Assembly: GCA_014549065.1 (NCBI GenBank)
Contig: JACDOX010000086.1
Span: 584,980 to 648,979 of the forward strand
Direction: 5' to 3'
Source: Cardinalis cardinalis
Lineage: Eukaryota > Chordata > Aves > Passeriformes > Cardinalidae
Length of the DNA: 64,000 bases
Shown here: piece after piece, positions 12,659 through 24,611 of the stretch
How positions within the stretch are numbered: position 1 is the first letter of the stretch
How the letters are laid out: each line of letters begins with the position of its first letter
Made by a program: the position numbers and the translations under genes
Notes under the pieces: generated by a model
What the model was told of the DNA's origin: nothing
Database searches by the model: none
Seen by the model: only the letters and a program-made list of their open reading frames with translations

Positions 12659-14160
12659 AGCAACAATATTTTAGAGGCCCAGTGACCATGAATCAGAAAT
12701 GAGTAAACATGAATGAGTAAATCCCCTGTGTGGCAGACACAGCATTTCTGAAAAGGAAATCCTCTAAGGTGGAACAAACCCTCACCTCATACACAAAGAG
12801 CTGGGGGCTCTGGCCTTTTTCACATGTTGTGATGCTGCTTGGTGTGTTGTGTTTGGCTGTAGCATATGAAGAAATTGTAGCTTGAGCTTGTTCCACTGCT
12901 CCTCCCAAACTGCTCAGAGTCATCCTCATGCCTGCAGGGATGAAGTATTTAAGTGCTTGTTTAAAATTGAACAATACCCCTCTGTGTGTGTAAGCTACAC
13001 TAGACAGACACATGGACTGACATGAGAGCCATGGGAAGGAGCAAGTTTCCAAATCTGATTAGGCTGGCTGTTTTTTAATAAGAAAGGAGCATTCAGTTTT
13101 TGAAATATTCTGTGCTCTAAAGGTATTCTTTGAAATAATTCCAACTGTGGAAGTGATTTTTGTATCAAAGTGATACTCANTGAGGACAAACTGAGGGTGT
13201 TAGAGCAGTTTGAGGAATCCATTGAGCTGGCATAATTTGGTAATAATTTTCTGTCACTCCTATTCTATGTTGGANTTGAATCAGGACTGCATAATCAATT
13301 GCTCTGTAACCCATTATCTAATCTGCTTCCTTCCAAGAATCCTATTTTATTAAATAAATGGTAATTCATATTAGGTGCTGGTGTGGTAAGTCCCTGTCTT
13401 GTGTTTTTTCAGCAGTCCAAGATTTTGATGTACCCCTGTAGGGTGAATGAATGGTTTCCTAATCTGTGGAGTTTTTTAGGGTGTGAATTCAGTGTCTTCA
13501 AGCCTGGGAGAGCTTTAGGCAGGGCTGGTTGCACTGAGCCCTGAAATAAATGCTTCCAAGGTAGTGTCCCTTTTAGCCTCATGTGCAAAACACGTGTTTG
13601 TTTCCCTCCCACACTTTCCTCACTTGTCCNTGTTATCTCACCAGTCAAATACATGTCCCAGCCTATGGCAGAGGAATTCAATGTTTTTCTTCTAAAGAGA
13701 GCTTTGCTTTTAGCTGTTACATTCAGGCCCTCCTTAATACAAACCACTGACGATGCTCATTTGAATTATTATGTGTTTAATTGGAGAAATTGTAATGAGG
13801 ATGTACTGTTGATGTTTGGATGTATTTACCAAAATTTNAATTTTCTATGTTTTAAATCATAAAAACTCCTCTATTGGCTTACAGTATCTGGATGCTCAAC
13901 ATCAGGAGCTGTGATTTGGCTCCAACCCCTGCATCCAGTATATGATGTGCTTTTAGTGTCCAAACTGGTAAAATGGCAGCCATACAATTAACAGCNTACA
14001 ATTAACTACAGTTTCTTCTTTACATGCTGTTCTTGGAATGTATGTCATCCTTCTCCTACCTCTGCATTTTTCTACTTCAAGCTTTCCTTCCTCTTTCCAG
14101 CACTTTCTTGTGCAGTCACTTCAAGTGGTGCTTTCTCAGTATTATTGTTATGTATTTTCA

Positions 14161-14184
14161 TGGGTATTTTATTGGGTATTTTAT
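14161..14184 (+). repeat. Perfect tandem duplication, 12-bp unit x2
   Basis: TGGGTATTTTAT occurs twice head to tail with no mismatch. Confidence 0.92.
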
Positions 14185-14613
14185 TCTTCATCTATTATTC
14201 ATCAGTTACCTTGTTTTTATATATGCATTAAAAAGATAATAGACATGTATTTTTTTTCTGACATGAGTATGTGCCATATTCTCTTCTATACATTCAGGGA
14301 ATCTCCCTGCATTTTTACCAATCACAGCNCTTGAAACATGGCTTGTGTATCAATTATCAAACCATACCCATTTTAAAATTCATTTCTTCTTCTTCCTGCC
14401 TATGAGATATTGAGAAATGGTTGACTGTAATTTCTCAAAGTTGCAAGAACTAGTCTAAGCTTGCCTTCTGATCAAATAAAGTCTTAAGACATAATGCTTT
14501 ATAACAGGCCAGACTATGATTAAACACATAGAGTTTTAACTTGTGAATACTTGACCAAATAAATGCCATAATCAACTGGAATAGATGGCATGTGAAGATT
14601 TACTGGGTGTGAA

Positions 14614-14661
14614 TTTTTTTTATTACTTTCTTTCTTTCTTACCTTCTTTATTTCTTACTTT
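14614..14661. repeat. Imperfect (CTTT)n microsatellite
   Basis: A T7 run, then ACTTTCTTTCTTTCTT at 14625-14640, then degenerate units ending near 14661. Pyrimidine-dominated on the + strand. Confidence 0.85.
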
Positions 14662-14773
14662 CATGACCCTAGTGTTCATTTGCAATCTGTCTCACAATAT
14701 ACATAATATCTTTAAAATTATCAGTTGTTTGGGTTTTTTAAAAGAAATTCTGGCTTTCTAGAGGGTTGTATTT

Positions 14774-14793
14774 TGGGTCTTCATGGGTCTTCA
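14774..14793 (+). repeat. Perfect tandem duplication, 10-bp unit x2
   Basis: TGGGTCTTCA occurs twice head to tail, followed by TG, which continues the pattern for two more bases. Confidence 0.9.
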
Positions 14794-16060
14794 TGTCCCA
14801 CTGATGGGCTGAGTAAATATTTTTGTATCTTGCCTGTAACATCACTTGGGACTAGCTCCTGTTAAAAGTATTTTGAGACTTTGGTAGAAATCANGCTTTT
14901 CTCCCTTTTTAAAGGATCACTGTTTTTGAAAGCTAGAGAAATTTCTTTGTCTCTTAGCTTTTGGTCTCAAACAGAATGCATTTCTTTAGCTTTAAAATGC
15001 GAAGCTTCTGTTTAACCATGGATTGTGAGTTCCCTTCTTTTGTACATTCATGTTTGAAGGTAGTCATTTGAGGGTAATTCCAAGTAAAAAGAAAGTCTCT
15101 TGTAGCACACTGGATGTCTGCAGGTGTTCTAATCTCCTGCTATATCACTGTCTGGGAGATTTCACCTTCATGTTTAGGGAGTTCATTCGGGCTAATCAGG
15201 ATTGGCAACTCTGTGCAAATGAGATTGTAAATGAAGCTTGAAGGTGGAATTTATCTTAAAGAAAATGTTTGGATTAAAGAGCCTGTGTTATATTTATCTT
15301 TCTAATTTTTGTCTTCCAGCTGTGAACACCCTTAACATTTTCCTATTTTCTTACATTAAAATTTTTGAAAATCAAAGAAATTAAGGGAGATCATTAATAT
15401 AAACTGCTGGGTTTTTTCCTGAGTATCAGTCATACTTAATGCATTCAGAATGTAACGGTAGTGTATGGAGAATTCAGTCCTAACAAACAAGCTGAGNAAG
15501 AGACGAGTAAATTGGTTTTCCTTCTTCATTTTGAAATGTTTTCTTGAGGACAGTGTTCTGCAGGAAAGAAGGTTAAATTATGGCTCCCATTTAGGAAGCA
15601 GCTCTGTGTTTTAGGAGCAGNGAGAGATGTTATTAAATGCCATTTCTCCCTGAAGTCCTTCCTAAACTCCATGGAGTTGGTTTGAAAACTGATAGCGTTT
15701 TGCCCTTCATGAGCAGCTGGCTTATCTTTATGTTCCTGGAGACTTGTGGAATTTATTAAATCCTTTAAGGAATAAAAATGGCATATACTTTATACGCACA
15801 GATTTTTATCTATTTCCTTTTACTTTATTGACGTTCCATGCGCATGCAAGGTCAGTGGTGTCTCTGGTGCTGCCCGTGCTGGCAGGGCTGTGCTGTTCTC
15901 ACAAGCACTCCCAGTTCTCTTCCTTCAAGTTCCTACTTGACTAATGAAACGTTTGCATTGCTCTTTTGCCCAGTTCCTAACAATTCCCTGAGGAGCTGTT
16001 TTCACTTTCTGTAGAGCATTTACATTTTATCTTTGTAAGAGAAGAGTTTTGGCATCAATC

Positions 16061-16075
16061 TTTTTTTTTTTTTTT
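16061..16075. repeat. T15 homopolymer
   Basis: Fifteen uninterrupted T residues. Length calls in such runs are usually uncertain. Confidence 0.9.
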
Positions 16076-18289
16076 CACTCTAATGGGATTGATTTCGGAG
16101 TTACCTACACAACCATTCCCANATTCCTGCTTAAGTATAAGCCTTCAGAATACATGGAACAATAACCATTACATATCAGAAGATTAACTAGACCGGAGAA
16201 CAATAAAACTTAGTGAAGCAGGAATCCTCAAGTGATGTGGAATGATTTTTGAAGCTTATGTCAGTTTTGTGAGAGCTTTAATTTTACATTCCTATACGTT
16301 TCAGATTACTTGACAATAGCAAGCTAATAGTAGGGTGTACTTTTTCTACTTCGAGAAAGGAATGGAACAATTAAAAAAAAGTTAGTTTCTTGCCTGAGAG
16401 GCAGAATGGGGTCTGTTGTTTGAGACTTTCTGTGAGAAAAAGTTCAGTTTGCCCTCTGAAGTTGTCATTTCAGCAACCTGAACGAAGTGGTGATGAAGGA
16501 TTTTTGCTTGTAAAGCCTTTTGGGGAGCTCAATGTAGTTTGCAGGTTTTCCTGTGACATTTAACAACAATTGATTAGGTTGTGGCAGTGTCAGAATTCAT
16601 ATTTATGCATCAGAGATTGATTTTCTTACCTTGGCTTGTGCATTTTCTAAAATGGTGCTGTAGAGTTAAATGTGCTGTCTGTGTAAATCTNTTTCCATAT
16701 TGTGGATGGCGCTGAGTGTGTGTGTTCATAAAGCATTTGGTCGTGCTCTTCAAACAATNGAAATCTAAAACCAAGGAATTTCTCAAATACATAAATGAGC
16801 ACAGATCTTTCAGAAGGACAGGAATTTCTTGACAGTCAAATGATTTTACAATTTTTTTTCTTCTAATTTTTTCTGGGCTTTCCAAGGCATGTTTAATGCA
16901 TGTGTGCAATTCCAAAACAATGGAAAGAATAACATTCTGGGATGTCATTTTGAACAAAAGAAATGCAAACTGGAATGCTGAAATTAAAGCTGGAATAGCT
17001 GGGAAAAAAGACAGTTGGTTAAGAGATGTATAATTTTGAAGGTATTAATTCTTTGCAGCCTGAGCTGTCATGTTTCAAACTGCTTCCTGCAGCAGAATAT
17101 CAGAAGCTACCAATTCAAATTGTCAACACAGAGTAAACAGTCAAAATAAATTAAAATTGCCCTCTGTGATTCGTTGTCCCGAAGAATTTGAAAGGAAGTG
17201 GTGTTATTGAGATATGTTATTTTCTCAGCAGGGAAAGCAAATGTGCCTTCCTAAGACTTATCTGTCACTTCCTAAATACCTTATTCAAAACCATGCATAT
17301 ATTTTCATTTGTTTGTGATAGGCAAAGAAGTGGGAAGTCCCCATTCATCCCTACTGCTCTCAACATAATATCTAACAAGGTTGACAGGTCTTGTAATTTG
17401 TTTGCTGCTTCTATTCTTTCATTTCTTTTTCTTCAGTTCACAAAAGAGCTGTATTCCAACTCCTGTCACTTTTTGTGTGCTAAACTCACTTCAAGTGAAC
17501 CTACATTTAAATCTCAAATCTTCTGCTCTGAATTAAAAGGTGACTGCACTTACATGAATAGATTTTTGAGGATGAAAATAATAAGCTTCAGTAGCTTAAA
17601 ATTTCATTACCTAAATCTGTTAATACACACTAATTCTAAGCACTCCAGTGCTGATTTAAGATCTTACTAGAAGCTTTTTCAGAGAGATTGCAGAACGAGT
17701 GCATGGGTACGAGGCACGTGGGAAAGTCTGGACGTTAAATAATTNTTCAGATAAAAATGCAAAAAGGCACTGGGGCGCCTGAAGACTCTTGCTTAAAGTG
17801 TGCCTGGGGTTGAAAATTCATTCTGGCAGTCTGTGATTGCTGCAAGCATCCAAATGCCTTAAGAAATGGTTGCAGCTACTTCATGGGGTGCATTGCTTGA
17901 TGGAAGATGCTCCAAGTATGCATTTCCATTGCCTGGGAGTGTCACCCNGGCTGTACAAACTAGAATTAAGGGCTTAAAGTATTATGTTATGGGAGGGAGG
18001 GAGCAGAGAAGAGGAATTTAGAACTTTGACCAAATACAGAATTTAAGCTAAAAACATTGCCTCTTAGCTCCCTGCTGTTTTCCTTGTTAAAATTCAGTGA
18101 GATCTAAGAGGAAGAGGAATAATTGGGTAATGAGTTGCTGCATGAAAATTTCAAGGAGGAGTTTCTGTTTTGTGGCTCNGTGTCAAGAGCTTTCTTACTA
18201 TGTGACTGTTTCATAAAATGAGTGGATTAGTGGTTGAAAATGTGGGTATATTGAAGGTGACTACAGTAAACTGTCATTAAGTGAGCAAG

Positions 18290-18840
18290 ATCGTTTACCC
18301 TGTGTGACTGCTCTGCCCGTGCCCCAAACACCAAATCCTGCCAGGCTCTGGGCACCTCTGGAGCTACTAGTGGGGTAGCAGAGCCACTGCTGAAAATCCC
18401 AACTTGCTTTACAGGTTTCCTGGCACCTTTCAGCAGTAGATGGAGGAAGAATGTACCAGACTTGTTGAAACAGAGTGATGTATGAGTGCATGGAAAAAAT
18501 TCCTCCAGCCATACCATGACTGGAGCCTAGGGTGTGTCCTGTGCAGTTTGGGATGGGAAAGATTCTTTCCTGGAGGCAATCATCGTCCTCCAGCGGCTGC
18601 CTCTCCCCAGAGTGAGCTCAGAGGCGTGTGTGGGAGGAGACCCATTCATCATGGCCCAGATCTGCTGTCAGAGCATGCTCCTGTGTGTGTGGCTGTAGGG
18701 ATCTGCCTTGGAGTTGTGCTCCTTTAATCCCTTCNCACTGCCCGCAGAACTGCAGCTTGGCATCATGGTGCCCTGCTTGGTTTTGCAAGCAGAGGAGCAA
18801 GGCAGTCTTCCATCTTCCTTGTGCCTCCTTTCTGTGGCAA
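18290..18840. other. GC-richer patch in AT-rich intron, CpG-poor
   Basis: The segment is clearly richer in G and C than its flanks and has overlapping open frames on both strands (up to 96 codons). It has few CpG dinucleotides and no recognisable protein. It is most likely ageing transposon sequence or unique intron; I cannot assign a family. Confidence 0.4.
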
Positions 18841-19100
18841 TAATGAATGAATCCAGCATTTTAAAATTTGTAAAGGATTTAGACCTAGCTGTGCATTCAT
18901 TTTGTGTTTTCTTATTTGTGATTCCTCAAAGGACAAGTTTATAAAAATAAATCAGGAGGTACAAATTTCCCTATCTGGTCACTAGTAATGAAATATCAAG
19001 CAACCTTTTAATTGTTAGTAGACCAGACTTCCAGACATTTGTCTTAATGTTTGGTTCCATGTTTAATAGATGTTCAGGGGAAATAAAAACNGCTGTTTCA

Positions 19101-19184
19101 TGATTCTGTACAGGGCCAGGAGTTGGACTCTGTGATTCTTCTGGGTGCCTTCTTCCAACTCAGCATATCTGTCATTCTGTGATC
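19101..19184 (+). mobile_element. CR1 LINE 3'-end fragment
   Basis: The + strand reads GGCCAGGAGTTGGACTC, then TGTGATTCTTCTGGGTGCC, TTCCAACTCAGCATAT and ATTCTGTGATC. This is the characteristic 3' terminus of avian CR1 retroposons (the 'ttggactcgatgatcc...ttccaactcagg' segment ending in a short ATTCTGTGAT repeat). Only about 84 bp remains, consistent with the severe 5' truncation usual for CR1. It is diverged and non-functional, and is inserted in the same orientation as MACROD2. Confidence 0.9.
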
Positions 19185-20119
19185 ATTTATTCAGTATTTG
19201 GGGAAAGTTAATCCAGATTTAAGGTGTCTGTTCCAGTGTGCTTCACCTCAGAGCTGCATGATTTGCTTCTAACCAAGGGCTTTGTGCAGCATGGAGGATC
19301 ATGGTNTTGGAGATAACAAGGTAGACTACATTATAGCATTTCCCTCCCTTTTCCTTTTATGCTTTCACAAAGCAGAAGAATGTTTTCCCTTGTGTTTCTT
19401 GAAGGAATCAGTGAGTAACTTTAGGAAAATAAAATTATTTTCTTGGAAGACATGGGGCTTAAACTTAATACTGAAGCAGCAGGTGAAAAATCATCCTGAA
19501 GCTGGTTTTAATGTGGGAAGTGGAGAATGTGTAATTGAAACAGTATGCTGATGAAAAGGCATTATGTGAAACTGTCAGAAGTCATTATAATACACTAATT
19601 AACATGCTTTGCACCTTAGNTTATGTGGTTGTGTGCTAATATTTCTTCCTCTTTTGCCTATTATATTCCTTAACCTTTTTCGCAAGTATTTGAAAGCAGG
19701 CATTGGTATTTTCCATACTTTGCTCTTTTAAATGCTTTGTTAGAAAAACCTGTCACCTGTATAATATGGATTTTCCTCTTGATAGCAATTTAATGTGTGT
19801 GCTTGGGCTTTTGTTTTCCTAATGCTTAAAACAGATTATAGCATAGATTGTATTTCATCCTAAGCAGATAATGTCAGATTGTAAAGGGAAAACTTCATTC
19901 TGTGCATGTGACTGATACTTTCCCTTGCTTGGGGCTTATCTCCCTCGTGTTGTGAGCTTTTTCTGGAGAAAGCCTCCTGAACATAACAAATTGAAACAGC
20001 CCAATAGATCTTCATACCTCACAGGACTTGTGGAAATGCTTCAGTGTGAAATCACACTGCTTAAAATGCCATCATAGCATTTATGCACTACCTGAGGAAA
20101 TAACAGCTTAGGCAATAGG

Positions 20120-20370
20120 AAGGGCAGGAATTGGTTCCACGAATGAATTTCATCCAGTGCACTAAATTTAGCTAATAATGCTTCAGACTGATTACCATGA
20201 TCTTTGCATACTTACGAATTTTGCCGCTGCTGCTCTTCTATTCTCCCCAGCACATCTACATAATGTGAAGTTTAATGCCTGCTATAGATTTTCTGGCCTT
20301 TCTAGGCTTCAAAATACAAAAAGGCAGGGCGTGAGCTGATGCCCAGCCTTTCTGAACATGCCCACACTTT
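20120..20370. promoter_or_regulatory. Candidate conserved non-coding element (CNE-like)
   Basis: The unique sequence contains ACTAAATTTAGCTAATAATG (sharing CTAAATTTAG with the palindrome near 23.48 kb) and ATCTTTGCATAC, followed by a more GC-rich half. No coding frame is seen. The call is based on appearance only. Confidence 0.2.
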
Positions 20371-22371
20371 GCAAGGTTCAGTTGATGAGCCCTCCATCCC
20401 CAGATGTACCAGCTGATTCCAAGCACTGTCAGAGCTTCCTGCTGCTCAGATCTGTTTATCCATCTGNATAAACCTTACCTCAGTGAATATTTTGGGAATG
20501 GAGGAATCAAAAATGAAAGATGAAAATGGGGAAAGCACCATGTGTTGAAGTAAATCTGGGATGAGAACAAACGTAGTGAAATCAGACTCCTGTTTCTCTC
20601 NCTGGTGATGGATTTGAGATGGGAGCAGTTCTTTGAGTCCTGAAGTATTTAGAGTAATTTTGCTTTTTTCCAAGGCCAAAGATGGAAAACTTTAGTACAG
20701 CAGTGAGAAAAGCTCTCAACAGAAAATTCTGTTTATGGAAACCGTTGTGCAATCCATGATTGTCAGGGCTTTTCTTGCTCTGGTCTGCAGGCCCACATAG
20801 ACATCCCTGCTGAAAAATACCATTTACAGTTATGCCTTAGGCACATCTCCAGTGCAGTGAACATGTATAATTTCTAACATAATATTATGTGGTAACTGTT
20901 GGCAAACTGTTCACGCCATGATGGAANTCAGTTTAGATTAATTACTTGTTGATGTTAGGAAATGGCAGCTCTGAGAGGTACAAGCTGTCCCTTGTGCTTC
21001 AGAGGCAAGTTACTGTCACNTCTGGGCTAGTTCCTCCTGTGAGTCGTTGTGTTGGATGATCTGGGAACACCTGGGTCTGTCAGAGGATGCTGCTGGGGCA
21101 GGGTNTGGATAGGAGGCAGGGATCACAGTCTGGGCAGTGAAGGGGTAGCCTGGGGGAAAGAGGGTCACTTCCACTNAGGGGTACTGCTGGAAGGGTGGTT
21201 TTTCCTCGGGCTGTGATTGCTATGATCTGTTCCTGAACTTTGACACCAATTGGGAAATTGTGTTTCCTCCTCTTTACGCTCTTTGCGTAATCCTGTGAGA
21301 AATCGCTAGATATGCATCAGTCCTAGTGCTGCTTCAGGACTTCATGATTTCCCAGGATCCTGGGAATAAGGTGGAACATTCTGGCTGGGATCCTTTCTTC
21401 ACTGAGTTTAGCAAAGTATGTGAAATTTTGCAAAAGCACAAAGGGGCAAGTTTTGGCAGCTTGTGAGCAGCCACCCTTTGGCTGTTTGTGAAAGCCAGGG
21501 CTTTTGCTNCATGCAGAAATACATAANTAACNCTTTTGGAAAAGCCTTTTGGTTTGCTCTCTGAGGTTGTGTCTTCATAATAGCTCTTTCCTAGATTTGT
21601 TCACAGTTTACAGATCTACTTGAGTAGTAAGAGTAGTGCAAAAAAATTACTTATGTCCTCATCCTCTCTTTTAATTCAACCAGAATGATTTCTGTAGTGA
21701 GAGTCCTGCAGTTTTAATTTGGAAGGTCTTTGTTGCCTTGAATAACAAACATAATCTGAATTATACCTGTAAATTGTAACTGGTGTTGGAATCATCTTTA
21801 TCCTTTAAATCCANTCTATTTGATTTGCTCAAGTTTCTTTTTAATACTAGGTTGCTTTCTTTGTCTGCCATTTTAGATCGATTGGTTTGCTTTTCTGCTG
21901 TCAAGACTTGCCACTCTGTTGTTATTATTGGCAGTTCTGGAGCACTTTTAATGTCCACTCAGTAAATTGAGCATTCANTGACAGTTGTTTTCCACAGCAG
22001 CTAATACAGTGTGCCATTTCATGTATCTCCTACTTTAATGTCTATTTGAGTAATAGGAAAATAATGGGATTTACCTGGGCAAACCGGATTAATTTTCCTT
22101 TGCTTGGTAAATATACTGTACCTNCAAAATTTAGGATATGTTCAAGTAAGGAACCAATAAGAAAGGACATTAATATCGAATCTCTGAGNTGAAACTTGTA
22201 GGTGTGTAGCATGCTGCCTGCTGTTATAAGCTTTTCAAATGTGCTGTAAGTACAATTGTTTCTTTTTCCTGGACAGACCTTGCTCTCCACTTGTAAGAAA
22301 TTATTCCTTCCTTCCTTTTTTGGATTTGNTGGAAAAGAAACTACTTAACGGTAACACTAGAAGATTTGCAC

Positions 22372-22632
22372 TGATATGACAGGAGGGGAATGGCTTTAAA
22401 CTGACAGNGGGCAGGGTTAGCTTGGATATTAGAGAGAAATTCTTCTCTTTGAGGGTGATTGAACAGGTTTCCCAGAGTGGTTTTGGATGCCTCATCCCTG
22501 GAATTCTTCAAGGCTGGGTTGGATGGGGCTCTGAGCAACGTGGTGTAGTGAAAGGTGCCCCTGCCCATGGCAGGAGGCTGGAACTAGATGATTTGCAAGG
22601 TCTCTTCTGCCCAAACCATTCTGTGATTCTGC
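22372..22632 (+). mobile_element. CR1 LINE 3'-end copy, 5'-truncated
   Basis: This is a near-continuous match to the avian CR1 3' region: GGCTTTAAACTGACAG with a GGGCAGGGTTAG stretch, AAATTCTTCTCTTTGAGGGT, TTTCCCAGAGTGG, CATCCCTGGAATTCTTCAAG, GGTTGGATGGGGCT, CCCTGCCCATGGCAGGAGG, GGAACTAGATGATTT, and finally CCAAACCATTCTGTGATTCT. It lies on the + strand. About 260 bp are preserved, covering the end of the ORF2-proximal sequence and the 3' UTR. The open frames crossing it on both strands are by-products of the element. The 5' boundary is approximate. Confidence 0.95.
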
Positions 22633-23409
22633 AAAGTCTATCAGGCAGTCAACGAGAGTTTTCTAAATCTCACTCTTATTACTCTCAGGAGCNCTGTCAG
22701 ATATTTATAGTAAAAGCAATTATGTTTGGTGGGGGTGGTGGTGATGGGGACAGACAGGATGGAAAGCAGTTATACAATGCCACTTCTCCCAAATGGTAGG
22801 TGTCAAACAAAATGTAAAATCTGAAGGTGCCATGGAAGCTCAGTTCTCAGAACCTTTGTTTGGAAGACATGAGTTTTACTGACAGCTTATGACAGAAAGC
22901 TTACATTTTCCAGGGTGGGCTGAAATGTGGCTGAAATGCATGGCAGTCAATCTCAGCCATTCACATCTCTGGTTTTCATATTTTGATGCAGCTAGAATGA
23001 AATGAAAAAAGTACTAAAGNAGCACGAACGAAGTAATTGGAGTCTAATCATGCTTAATTATTAGGTATCTGTTTAATTTTAGGCATATAAATAGGCCTAC
23101 TGAAGGGAAAAGGACATATTCTTTTCATTGCCTAATAAGACTTTTGTCATATGTTCACTCTTGAAGTAGTTGGATGTTTGTGATATTTTAACATGAGAAT
23201 CCTTACAGTCATCAAGTTACACAGGCTTTCTGTTAAATAGGCTTTACCTCTTTATTGGAGTTAGTTAAACAGGCTTTAACTTGTTCCCTGAGAACAAATA
23301 ACCTGACAATAGGATTATCAAAATGGATAATGTAGCCATGTTTCATTGCCTTGGTTAGGGTTTATATCAGCCACTTGTTTTGCCCTTTTGATTTACATTT
23401 TTTATTTCA

Positions 23410-23560
23410 TACTTTTAATTTTTTTCTGCGCTGCAAAAGGGAGCACATGTTTGCATTAATGAGCCTTTGATGCCATTGCTAAATTTAGCAGGTGGGGGCA
23501 ACTTATCCTTGATGTCNGTTAATGATTGCATGCAGCATTATTAATTTCTCATATAGAGAG
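23410..23560. promoter_or_regulatory. Candidate conserved non-coding element (CNE-like)
   Basis: This unique segment is dense in transcription-factor-like words: TTTGCATTAATGAG (POU/homeodomain type), CCTTTGATG (TCF/LEF type), the 14-bp perfect palindrome TGCTAAATTTAGCA at 23477-23490, and GTTAATGATTGCATGC. It has no coding frame. The call rests on style alone, without alignment. Confidence 0.25.
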
Positions 23561-24590
23561 GACCTGTTAATATATTTTTATANATTATCCACACTGGATG
23601 CTCAGTTTTGTCCAAGGTCAGTCTTTTTTCTGGCATTAGAAGTCTGACCCAAATAGAAAAGTTTTTGTTCCTGTGTCACACATTGGTACAGGTGGAACTT
23701 TTATGTGAATGCATCTTCCTGCTTCGAATGTCTGCATCAGATTTTTTTNACACAATTACTTTAATAAAGATATGTATCTTCATACCATCATAGGAAAAAC
23801 TACTTAAACAATAAGAAATTGTATTTTTCACTGTAAAAGCTAAGAGTTTTAGACATCTTTTTGTCTGTCTGGCACTAAAGGGATGGTATTTTACAGGGAT
23901 TCTTTCTGTTTCTAGCATGTATTATTAGAGCAGAAGTATGTTGCATTTGAGCTTAGACTTAGATCTGCTTTTTACCTCCAAAGATATATAGCATAAGTTT
24001 TCACTTCTGAAAGTTCATCTGTGCTGACATTCTCATTTTTAACTCATTAGAACCTCTAGAGCAGAGAGGCTTAGGTATGCTTTGTGGTCCTGAATTTATT
24101 TACCTCTTGGGTAACCGTAGAGCCTTGAAAGCTCTGGAGAGCTGAGTTTCAAAGAATATGGCAAGCCAAAAGGTTGACTAAAATCATGTGTCTCTGCACC
24201 TAACCCTATCACCCCAGTCATTTTCAATTGTTCATTGGCATATGCTTTTCAGTCTTGTTCAATAACAGGTTTGCAGACCTTTGACATCTCTATTTAAAAA
24301 TGAACTGACAGCTTTCCAACAACAGCTGGTAAAAGGCATTTCTAACTGTTCATTATGAAGTGGATTTAAAAAAAAAGCATGTAGTTTCCTATTTCCTACT
24401 TTGTCTCCACGTTCAAAATGATTTTTACTAAATTTTTTGCTTCTGCTTGACATAGATTTAGCTGGTATGTAATATGTGCTTTTTACTTTACTGAACACTG
24501 CCTTACATGGGAAGTATGAAACCAACAGTCTTGGCATTGTGAGCAAATTTCATAATTGGTTGAATTGCTTTAAAATGTTACCTGCAATAN

Positions 24591-24611
24591 TTTGAGATGC
24601 TGCATCTCAAA
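24591..24611. repeat. Perfect inverted repeat, 10-bp arms, 1-nt centre
   Basis: TTTGAGATGC (24591-24600), a single T, then GCATCTCAAA (24602-24611). The base before the left arm is an N, so the arm may be longer. It could extrude a small cruciform or mark a dimeric protein site; nothing nearby decides this. Confidence 0.85.

Noticed and set aside
12640..12720. A possible exon after the strong acceptor-like T14-AG at 12645-12660.
   Set aside because: No conserved coding sequence or matching donor follows; homopolymer T runs ending in AG are common in AT-rich intron.
17188..17670. A 160-codon open frame on the + strand.
   Set aside because: It starts at TTG, is rich in Ser, Phe, Leu and Lys as expected from AT-rich DNA, has no recognisable domain, and no splice-site pair or promoter supports it.
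22422..22799. A 125-codon frame on the + strand, with overlapping frames on the - strand.
   Set aside because: It lies largely within the CR1 3' end, much of which is untranslated region; it is not a host gene.
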